DNA of 64,000 bases from Hyphomicrobiales bacterium. GTDB lineage: Bacteria > Pseudomonadota > Alphaproteobacteria > Rhizobiales > Xanthobacteraceae. Positions 43,682-51,024 of the stretch are shown one piece after another. The notes below the pieces were generated by a model. It searched no databases. It saw only the letters and a program-made list of their open reading frames with translations, and was not told the origin of the DNA. Where the stretch lies: contig JACESF010000009.1 in the NCBI GenBank assembly GCA_013911975.1, positions 25,406-89,405 on the forward strand, written 5' to 3'. A program made the translations under genes and the position numbers. Position 1 is the stretch's first letter; the number at the start of each line of letters is the position of its first letter.

Positions 43682-44926
43682 CTATTTCTTCACCAGCGGG
43701 CAGGTGGAGAGGGCTAGCGGCTGGAATGCCTGGTCGGCGGGGATGGTGGCGAGCAGCTTGTAATAGTCCCACGGCGCCTTGGATTCCGCCGGGGTCTTCA
43801 CCTGGAACAGGTACATGTCGTGCACCATGCGGCCGTCGGCGCGGATGTTGCCCTTGTAGAAGACGTCGTTGACCGGGATCTCCCGCATCTTCGCCATCAC
43901 CGCCTCGGTCTCGTCGGTCCCGGCCGCCTGCACTGCCTTCAGGTAGTGGAGCGTCGCGGAATAGGCGCCCGTCTGGAGCATGTTGGGCATGGCCTTCACC
44001 TTCTCGAAGAAGCGCTGGGACCATTTCCGGGTGTCGTCGTTCATGTCCCAATAGGACGCTTCCGTGATGGTGAGGCCCTGCGCCTCCTTCAGGCCGAGGC
44101 CGTGCACGTCGTTGATGAAGCCCGCCAGCGTCGCCAGCTTCTGCCCGCTCTGGGTGATGCCGAACTGTGCTGCCTGCTTGATGGAATTGATGGTGTCGTT
44201 GCCGGCATTGGCCAGCGCCACCACCTTGGCGCCCGAGCCCTGGGCCTGGAGCAGCGCGGAGGCGAAGTCGTTGGTGCCCACCGGCAGGCGGGTGGTGCCG
44301 AGCACCTTGCCGCCGTTCTTCGTCACCACGTCGCTGGTGTCCTTGGCGAGGCTGTGGCCGAAGGCATAGTCCGCCACGATGAAGTACCAGCTATCGAAGC
44401 CCTGCTTCACCAGCGCCGTGCCGGTGCTGTTGGCGATGGCGTAGGAATCGTAGGCCCAATGGATCACATAGGGGCCGCAGGCGTCGTTGGTGATGCGCAC
44501 GGAGCCGGGCGAGCTGAGCGCGATGATCTTCTTCTTCTCCTTCGCCACTTCCAGCGCGGCGAGGGCGGGGGAGGAGGAGGCCACGTCGAGAATGGCGTCC
44601 ACATTCTCGGAATCGAACCACCTGCGCGCGATTGCTCCGCCGATGTCCGCCTTGTTCTGGTGATCCGCGTAGACCACCTCGATGGGCTTGCCGAGCACCT
44701 TGCCGCCGAACTCCTCCACGGCCATCTGGGCGCCGGTGACGGCACCCATGCCGGTGATGTCGGCATAGACGCCCGCCATGTCCTCGATCAGGCCGATCTT
44801 GACCACATCTCCCGATACCTTCGGGGCCTGGGCGTGCGCCAGGGTCAGCCCGGCAAGAAGAAAGGACACGGCCGCACCGGATGCGGTGAGTGCAGTGCGG
44901 CGGCGTTTCATCCGGAGAGTGTTCAT
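43682..44926 (-). CDS. Branched-chain amino acid-type ABC transporter substrate-binding protein (orphan)
   Basis: Periplasmic binding protein of the LivJ/Peripla_BP_6 type, 414 residues. The signal peptide spans MKRRRTALTASGAAVSFLLA... with cleavage after AHA near residue 32. The mature part starts VVKIGLIEDMAGVYADITG and includes GGKVLGKPIEVVYADHQNK and VDAILDVASSSPALA, typical of the family. No permease or ATPase of the Liv type is in the window, so it must work with a transporter encoded elsewhere. It lies downstream of, and on the same strand as, the CoA-transferase and crotonase genes with a 162-bp gap. Its ligand may be an aromatic or branched acid rather than an amino acid. Confidence 0.9.
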   Translation of the reverse strand: MNTLRMKRRRTALTASGAAVSFLLAGLTLAHAQAPKVSGDVVKIGLIEDMAGVYADITGMGAVTGAQMAVEEFGGKVLGKPIEVVYADHQNKADIGGAIARRWFDSENVDAILDVASSSPALAALEVAKEKKKIIALSSPGSVRITNDACGPYVIHWAYDSYAIANSTGTALVKQGFDSWYFIVADYAFGHSLAKDTSDVVTKNGGKVLGTTRLPVGTNDFASALLQAQGSGAKVVALANAGNDTINSIKQAAQFGITQSGQKLATLAGFINDVHGLGLKEAQGLTITEASYWDMNDDTRKWSQRFFEKVKAMPNMLQTGAYSATLHYLKAVQAAGTDETEAVMAKMREIPVNDVFYKGNIRADGRMVHDMYLFQVKTPAESKAPWDYYKLLATIPADQAFQPLALSTCPLVKK

Positions 44927-45088
44927 TCTTCCTTCCCTTTGCTTATTATCCGCCGCCTCGCATCCTGAAAAACGCAGGAGCCCGCAGCCATTGCCCGAAG
45001 TCTAGGGACTGCGCCCAGCTCTCCTCAATGTGCGAAAGCCACAGGCGGAGCGTCTTCGGGTATTCGGGGGCGACATCGCCCCCTGCGG

Positions 45089-45853
45089 TCAGTCCGCCGG
45101 GCGGGAGGCGCGGGCGGCGAAGGCGGCGAGGCCACGCCTGGCGTCCGCGCTGGTGAAGGTGCGCTGGCCCAGCGCTGCCTCCTCGGCGAAGGCGGCGTCC
45201 CAGGGCTGGTCCTGGAGGGTGAGGGCCGCTTCCTTGATGGTCTGGACGGCGGTGGGACTCAGGGCGGCGATGCGCGCCGCGATCTCCTGGGCGTGCGCCT
45301 CCACCACCTCCGGCGCCACCACCGCGTTGACGACGCCGTAGCGCAGCATGTCGTCGGGCGAGAAGCGGCGGGCGGTGAGCATCACCTCCATGGCATGGGC
45401 ATAGCCGATCTGGCGCACGAGGCGCACCAGCGTGCCGCCCGCCGGCACGAAGCCGTGGCTGGGCTCGGGCAGTTGGAACACCGCGTCGGCGGCGGCGATG
45501 CGGATGTCGCTCGCCAGCATGATCTCGAACCCACCGCCGATGCACAGGCCGCGCACCGCGCAGATGAGGGGCTTGTAGAAGTGCTGGCCCTTCAGGTGGG
45601 CGGGGTCCCACGCGCTGATGTCGAACCGGCCGCTCGCCAGAGCGGGGATGGATTCGGTGAGGTCCGCGCCCACGCAGAAGGCCCGATCCCCCTTGCCGGT
45701 GAGCACCACCGCGTTCACCTCCGCATCGTCCCGCGCCCGGGCGAAGGCGGCGCCGAGGTCGGCATACATCTGGAGCGAGAGCGCGTTCAGCTTCTCGGGC
45801 CGCGCGATGCGGATGGTGGCGACGGCGCCCGCCTTCTCGAATTCGATCGCCAC
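45089..45853 (-). CDS. Enoyl-CoA hydratase/isomerase-family protein
   Basis: Crotonase-fold enzyme of 254 residues. The oxyanion-hole motifs are AFCVGADLTE and RGLCIGGGFEIMLASD; a Glu is present in GGGFE and in LPEPSHGFVPAGGT, at the two positions used for hydration, so hydratase activity is possible. It begins 1 bp after the CoA-transferase stop, so both act in one pathway: CoA activation followed by hydration or dehydration of the thioester. A short perfect hairpin (GGGGGCGA/TCGCCCCC, 45066-45083) follows the stop. Confidence 0.9.
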   Translation of the reverse strand: MAIEFEKAGAVATIRIARPEKLNALSLQMYADLGAAFARARDDAEVNAVVLTGKGDRAFCVGADLTESIPALASGRFDISAWDPAHLKGQHFYKPLICAVRGLCIGGGFEIMLASDIRIAAADAVFQLPEPSHGFVPAGGTLVRLVRQIGYAHAMEVMLTARRFSPDDMLRYGVVNAVVAPEVVEAHAQEIAARIAALSPTAVQTIKEAALTLQDQPWDAAFAEEAALGQRTFTSADARRGLAAFAARASRPAD

Positions 45854-45854
45854 G

Positions 45855-47111
45855 TCAGATCACTCCGTCCTGCGAGAGCCGCGCCACGTCCTCTTCGGAC
45901 AGCCCGGCGAGGCGGCCATAGATGGCGGCATTGTGCTCGCCCATGCGGGGCGCGGGCCCATAGGTCCGGGTCGGGGTGGCCGAGAGCTTCACGGGCTGGC
46001 CGAACATGCGCACCATCTGCGCGCCCATGGGCACCTCGACGATCATCTGGCGGGCCGCGATGTGCGGGTCCTCCACCACTTCCGCGATGGTCTTGATGGC
46101 GCTGAGCGGGATCGTGTCGCCCGCCATCTCCTCCAGTTCCGCCTTGGTATAGGCGCTGAACCAGCGCTCCAGGATCGGGCGCACGCGGGTCTCGGCCACC
46201 ACCGCGTCGAAGCGCTTCTCCATGGTGTCGATCTCGGGGTCGGCCGCGACCTCCGGCTCGCCGAACATCTGGCAGGTGAGCTTCCAGAACTTGTCGGTGT
46301 ACCCGCCGAAGAACACGTAGCCGTCCTTGCAGGGGAACTGGCCGTAGGGCCGCACGAAGGGATGCTCCGAGCCCAGCGGGGAGGCCACCTCGCCCTTGGT
46401 GGTGTAGCGCACCACCGCGTTCTCGGTGAGGCTCAGCACGCTGTCCTGCTGGGAGATGTCCACCACCTGCCCCGCGCCGCCGCGCTCCACTTCGCGCAGG
46501 GCGGCCAAAGTGCCGATGGCGGCATAGAGGGAGGCCGCGAGATCGCCGATGATGGTGCCCACGCGCACCGGCGCCCGGTCCGCGAAACCGTTCATGGACC
46601 AGAGCCCGCCCACCGCCTGCCCGGTATTGTCGAAGGCGGGGCGCGAGGAATTGGGGCCGGTGCGCCCGAAGCCGCTGATGGCCGTGTAGACCAGCCGGGG
46701 ATTCTCCGCCTTCAGCACCTCGTAGCCGAGGCCCAGCTTCTCCATGGTGCCGGGGCGGAAATTCTCCACCAGGATGTCGGCTCCGCGCACCAGGGTCTTC
46801 AGTAGGGCCTTGCCCTCGGCCGTCTTCAGGTTCAGCGAGATGCCCAGCTTGTTGCGGTTGAACTGGGTGAAGAAGGCGCTCAGCTCACTGGCCTCGTCGG
46901 AGACGAAGGGCGGGAAGGTGCGCGCATAGTCGGGATCGTCGGGATGCTCCACCTTGATGACGGTGGCGCCGAGATCGGCCAGCAGCATGGCGCAATAGGG
47001 CCCCGCGACCACGCGGGTGATGTCGAGCACCGTGACGCCGTTCAGCGGTCCGTGTGCCGCCGCCTCCGGCGCGGCTCCCGCGCCTGAAGCCGCGGGATTG
47101 TCGTTGGGCAT
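45855..47111 (-). CDS. CaiB/BaiF (class III) CoA-transferase
   Basis: A 418-residue class III CoA-transferase. N-terminal LNGVTVLDITRVVAGPYCAMLLADLGATVIKVEHPD is a family hallmark, followed by RNKLGISLNLKTAEGK and ADILVENFRPGTMEKLGL. The catalytic Asp is probably in IIGDLAASLYAAIG. ATG 47111 has GGGAG at spacing 7. Members move CoA between short acids: formyl/oxalate, carnitine, and succinate/hydroxymethylglutarate (SUGCT). The nearby HMG-CoA reductase gene makes the last type an attractive guess. It is divergent from a GAF regulator gene and coupled to a crotonase gene. Confidence 0.92.
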   Translation of the reverse strand: MPNDNPAASGAGAAPEAAAHGPLNGVTVLDITRVVAGPYCAMLLADLGATVIKVEHPDDPDYARTFPPFVSDEASELSAFFTQFNRNKLGISLNLKTAEGKALLKTLVRGADILVENFRPGTMEKLGLGYEVLKAENPRLVYTAISGFGRTGPNSSRPAFDNTGQAVGGLWSMNGFADRAPVRVGTIIGDLAASLYAAIGTLAALREVERGGAGQVVDISQQDSVLSLTENAVVRYTTKGEVASPLGSEHPFVRPYGQFPCKDGYVFFGGYTDKFWKLTCQMFGEPEVAADPEIDTMEKRFDAVVAETRVRPILERWFSAYTKAELEEMAGDTIPLSAIKTIAEVVEDPHIAARQMIVEVPMGAQMVRMFGQPVKLSATPTRTYGPAPRMGEHNAAIYGRLAGLSEEDVARLSQDGVI

Positions 47112-47451
47112 TCTCGTCTCCCTTGATCTTCTTCGCCCCCGGAGCATGGCCCGGCCCGGCGCGGACATCGCCGCGAAGCGTTCTGCATTCCGATGGTTTG
47201 GTTTGAGTGAAGCCGGTCGCGCGCACAATGCAATGGCGGACCGAGCCTCGCGGATTGGCGTTCGTTTCCCCGACCGTGCGACGTCTCTCTCCCACAGTGT
47301 GGGATGCCCGGCAAAGCCGAGGAATATGCGTTGCGCACATCAAATCGGGCGATGAATGTGCATTGCCTCCATTTGCGCTCCGGCCCACAGTGCCGAGACT
47401 GGTGGAAGCGCCCGCGGCCCGAAGGTCGAAGAAGGCGCGTTGGAGGACCCC
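47112..47451. promoter_or_regulatory. Divergent control region with 15-bp palindrome TCCCACAGTGTGGGA
   Basis: This 340-bp region separates the CoA-transferase operon from the GAF/PucR-type regulator. A perfect palindrome (TCCCACA-G-TGTGGGA, 47290-47304) lies near the middle and is a good operator candidate. The sequence is less GC-rich than the genes. I see no confident promoter boxes and no gene. Confidence 0.5.
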
Positions 47452-49413
47452 ATGGTGACGCGTCTCGTACCCCAGCGGCGCCCGGCCCGAGCGGCGGAGG
47501 CCGAGCCGGCCGCGTGCTATCGGCGCCTGCTCCACCTGTTGAGCGAGACCGCGCCCCTCTCCAGCTTCGATGCGCTCGCGGACGAGGTGCGCGCGCAGGT
47601 GGGCGATCATGCGCGCGATCCCGATCAGGCGCGGGATCTGGTGGCCGACATCGCCCTCGCGGCGCGGCTGCGGGAGAATTACGAGCAGAAGCGCAAGCGG
47701 GAGGGCGAGCTTTCGGCCCTCAATGACACCGCCCGGGATCTCGCCGCCCTGCGCGACACGGATCAGGTGCTGCGCGCCATCGTCCAGCGCGCCAAGCAAC
47801 TCGTGGGCAGCGACATCGCCTATCTGTCGGCGGCCGATGACGAGCGCGGCGATTTCTATGTGCGCGCCACGGAAGGCGTGGTCTCGCGGGACTTCGCCGC
47901 CATCCGCGTGCCCCGCCATATCGGCGTGTGCGGCAGCGTCGCCCTGAGCCGCACGCCCTTCCAGTCCAGCAACTACCCGTCCGACACCCAGTTCGACCAT
48001 GACCGGGGCATCGACCATGCCACGGCCGGGGAGGGCATCGTCTCCATCCTGGGCGTGCCGCTGGCGCTGGAGACGCAGGTCATCGGCGTCCTGTTCGTGG
48101 GCGATCGCTATGTGCGCTCCTATGCGCCCCACGAGATGGCGGTCCTGTCCTCCCTCGCCACCTTCGCCGCGCTCGCCATCGAGAATGCCCGCCTGCTGGA
48201 GGAGGCCCGCAAGGCTCTGGGCATGGCGCGGGAGGCCAATGCCGCGCTCCAGGCCAAGGCGGAGGACATCGAGGAGGCTGCCATCGCCCACGAGCAGCTC
48301 ACCGAGCTGATCGCCCGGGGCGGATCGCTGGAGGATCTCACGCGGCGGGTGTCCAACCTGCTGAAGGGCGAGGCCTGCATGCTGGACGAGCGCCGGCGCG
48401 TGACCTGCGGCAGCCTGCCCGGCCATGTGGCCGACGAGGATCTGGCGCGGGCGATCCGCGAGAGCGACCGGCTCGGCCGCTCGGTGCCGCTGGCAGGCGC
48501 GGACGGCTCCCTCACCCGCGTCGCGGCGGTGATGGGCGGCTCGGCGCGGCCGGGGGCGCTGCTCCTCACCCGCCCGAAGGCCCTTTCGGCGTCCGAGATC
48601 CGCACCCTGGAGCGCAGCGCGCTGGTGTGCGGCATCGTGCTCCTGTCCCTGGAGCGGGTGGCGCAGACCGCCTACCGCACCGTGTCCGACATCGTGTCCG
48701 CCCTCATGCGCGGCGCCACCGACCCGTTCAGCGCCGGGAGCGCGCGGCAATTGCCGCCCGGCGTGTCGCTGAGCTGGCCGGTCACCATTCTGCTGGTGGA
48801 TTCCAGCGACGTGCCCGCCACCCAGGCGGCGTCCGCCGTGCGGCCGCTGCTGAATGCCCGCGACACCATCCTCGCTGAATTCAACGGCGACCTCGTGATC
48901 GTCACCAATGCGGAGGATCCCAACGCGCTGGCGAACCGGGTGTCCGACGCGCTGGACGAGGCGTTCGGGCAGCGCTTCAGCATCGTCATCTCCGCCTCCG
49001 TCCCGGCGCTGGAACAGGCGCCGGTGGAGTATCAGGCGCTGCGCCGCGCGGTGGGGCTGCTGGCCAATCTCGGCCAGAAGGGCCGGATCGTGTTCGAGAA
49101 GACCCTCTCCATCTACGCGATCCTGTTCGACAAGAAGAGCGACGATGCCATCGCCCAGTTCGTGACGGCGGCGGTGGGGCCGCTCATCGCCCATGACGCG
49201 CGGCGCAAGAGCCGGCTCGCCGCCACCCTGCTCGCCTTCATGGACAACGGCCACAGCCTCCAGCGGGCGGCGGTCGCCATGGGCATCCATGTGAACACCA
49301 TGCGCCAGCGCCTGGAGAGCATCGGCCAGATCGCGCCGCACTGGAACGAGGCCTCGCGCGCCCTCGACATCCACCTCGCCCTGCGCCTGCACGCCATCGG
49401 CCGCGCCGACTGA
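47452..49413 (+). CDS. GAF-domain transcriptional regulator with PucR-type C-terminal helix-turn-helix
   Basis: A 653-residue regulator. A GAF domain at about residues 85-250 (ALRDTDQVLRAIVQRAKQLVGS... through VIGVLFVGDRYVRSYAPHEMAVLSSLA) is followed by a coiled coil and a middle region resembling CdaR/PucR regulators. The C-terminus has HTH_30: LLAFMDNGHSLQRAAVAMGIHVNTMRQRLESI. ATG 47452 has GGAGG at spacing 5. It is divergent from the CoA-transferase operon and lies 117 bp before the HMG-CoA reductase gene on the same strand. Such proteins usually activate nearby catabolic genes on binding a pathway compound. Confidence 0.9.
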   Translation: MVTRLVPQRRPARAAEAEPAACYRRLLHLLSETAPLSSFDALADEVRAQVGDHARDPDQARDLVADIALAARLRENYEQKRKREGELSALNDTARDLAALRDTDQVLRAIVQRAKQLVGSDIAYLSAADDERGDFYVRATEGVVSRDFAAIRVPRHIGVCGSVALSRTPFQSSNYPSDTQFDHDRGIDHATAGEGIVSILGVPLALETQVIGVLFVGDRYVRSYAPHEMAVLSSLATFAALAIENARLLEEARKALGMAREANAALQAKAEDIEEAAIAHEQLTELIARGGSLEDLTRRVSNLLKGEACMLDERRRVTCGSLPGHVADEDLARAIRESDRLGRSVPLAGADGSLTRVAAVMGGSARPGALLLTRPKALSASEIRTLERSALVCGIVLLSLERVAQTAYRTVSDIVSALMRGATDPFSAGSARQLPPGVSLSWPVTILLVDSSDVPATQAASAVRPLLNARDTILAEFNGDLVIVTNAEDPNALANRVSDALDEAFGQRFSIVISASVPALEQAPVEYQALRRAVGLLANLGQKGRIVFEKTLSIYAILFDKKSDDAIAQFVTAAVGPLIAHDARRKSRLAATLLAFMDNGHSLQRAAVAMGIHVNTMRQRLESIGQIAPHWNEASRALDIHLALRLHAIGRAD

Positions 49414-49530
49414 GCGGCCTATGTCGGAACTCCACGCCGGGGCGGCGCTCCGGTGTGACCCGGCCACATTGTTCGCGCGCCGGACCACCCCTTAGGCTTC
49501 CCGCAAACATCAAGGTCGGGAGGCCGTTTC

Positions 49531-50796
49531 ATGTCCGTCAACAGTCGTATTCCGGGGTTCTACAAGCTTTCGCCGGCCGAGCGCTTGAAGAAGGTCCTGG
49601 ATGTCTGCGGCCTTGCCGAGGATGATCTCACGAAGATCGGCCGCACCGACGATGCCATGCTGTCCATCGCCGACCACATGATCGAGAACGTCATCTCGAC
49701 CTTGCCCATTCCGGTGGGCGTGGCGGCGAACTTCACCGTCAACGGCCGGGACTATCTGGTGCCCATGGCCACCGAGGAGCCGTCGGTGGTGGCGGCGGCC
49801 AGCAACATGGCGGGCGTCGCCCGGCTGAAGGGCGGCTTCATGGCCTCCAGCAGCGATCCCATCATGATCGCCCAGGTGCAGGTGGTGGGCGTGAAGGACC
49901 CGCAGGCCGCGCGCCTGCGCCTCTATGAGCGCCGGGCCGAGCTTCTGGACCTCGCGAACGCGCAGGACCCCTTCCTGGTGAAGGTGGGCGGCGGGGCCAA
50001 GGACATCGAGGTGCGCATCGTCGAGGCCGACGCCGGCACCTATGTGGTGCTCCATCTCATCGTGGATGTGCGCGACGCCATGGGCGCCAATGCGGTGAAC
50101 ACCATGGCCGAGGCGCTGGCCCCCCTGGTGTCCGAGATCGCCCAGGGCCGTGTCCTGCTGCGCATCCTCTCCAACAAGGCCGACCGGCGGATGACCCGCG
50201 TGCGCGCCACCTATGATCGCGACGCTCTGGGCGGGGCCGAGGTGGTGGAGGGCATCCTGAACGCCTATGCCTTCGCCGCCGCCGATCCCTACCGCGCCGC
50301 CACCCACAACAAGGGCATCATGAACGGCATCACCGCCGTGGTGCTGGCCACGGGCAACGACACCCGCGCGGTGGAAGCCGGCGCCCATTCCCACGCGGTG
50401 GTGGACGGCCGCTACACGTCCCTGTCCCATTACGAGAAGGACGCGGACGGCAACCTGGTGGGCACGCTGGAAGTGCCCATGGCGGTGGGCCTCGTGGGCG
50501 GCGCCACCAAGACCCATCCGGTGGCGCAGGCCTCCGTGAAGATGCTGGGCGTGACCAGCGCCAGCGAACTGGCCGAGATCATCCTGGCGGTGGGCCTCGC
50601 CCAGAATACCGGCGCCCTGCGGGCGCTGGCGGCCGAAGGCATCCAGAAGGGGCACATGTCGCTCCATGCCCGCAACATCGCGGTGTCCGCGGGCGCGCAG
50701 GGCGACGAGATCGAGCTCGTCACCGCCCGCCTGAAGGCCGGCGGCCGCGTGCGGCTGGACACCGCCCTGGACATCCTCGCCGAACTGCGCCGCTGA
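49531..50796 (+). CDS. mvaA: Hydroxymethylglutaryl-CoA reductase, class II (degradative type)
   Basis: A 421-residue enzyme that interconverts mevalonate and HMG-CoA. It is class II: no membrane domain and start IPGFYKLSPAERLKKV. The catalytic residues known from Pseudomonas mevalonii are all kept: Glu83 (TEEPSVVAAAS), Lys261 (HNKGIMNG), Asp277 (TGNDTRA) and His375 (QKGHMSLHARN); the last three share one offset of six. GGGAGG precedes the ATG. Alphaproteobacteria of this kind make isoprenoids by the MEP route, so oxidation of mevalonate to HMG-CoA for catabolism is the likely direction. HMG-CoA lyase is not in the window. A strong terminator follows. Confidence 0.93.
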   Translation: MSVNSRIPGFYKLSPAERLKKVLDVCGLAEDDLTKIGRTDDAMLSIADHMIENVISTLPIPVGVAANFTVNGRDYLVPMATEEPSVVAAASNMAGVARLKGGFMASSSDPIMIAQVQVVGVKDPQAARLRLYERRAELLDLANAQDPFLVKVGGGAKDIEVRIVEADAGTYVVLHLIVDVRDAMGANAVNTMAEALAPLVSEIAQGRVLLRILSNKADRRMTRVRATYDRDALGGAEVVEGILNAYAFAAADPYRAATHNKGIMNGITAVVLATGNDTRAVEAGAHSHAVVDGRYTSLSHYEKDADGNLVGTLEVPMAVGLVGGATKTHPVAQASVKMLGVTSASELAEIILAVGLAQNTGALRALAAEGIQKGHMSLHARNIAVSAGAQGDEIELVTARLKAGGRVRLDTALDILAELRR

Positions 50797-50860
50797 GCCT
50801 GCGCCCGCTTCCCCGCCCGTCCGGTGCGGGTGCCCGGCGAATGGGCCATGCGCCGATCCC

Positions 50861-50891
50861 AGACGCCGCCCGCCCGGGCGGCGTCTTTTTT
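50861..50891 (+). terminator. Intrinsic terminator after HMG-CoA reductase gene
   Basis: Eleven-base arms AGACGCCGCCC/GGGCGGCGTCT with a 4-base loop, followed by a run of six T, 64 bp after the stop. Confidence 0.88.
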
Positions 50892-51024
50892 GCGCTGGTG
50901 TGTTTCGCCTGGAAGTCATGGCCCTCAGGGCGTCCCGCCACCCGCGCAAGCCGCAGCTTGACATTGGCCCCCCCGCAAGGAATGCAGGACGACCATAAGA
51001 AGCAAACAAACGGGAGATCGTCCT

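Noticed and set aside
49531..50796. HMG-CoA reductase as a biosynthetic mevalonate-pathway enzyme
   Set aside because: It is the soluble class II type, sits with catabolic-type genes and a regulator, and no mevalonate kinase, decarboxylase or HMG-CoA synthase gene is in the window. The rest of the genome is not visible, so this is a preference and not proof.
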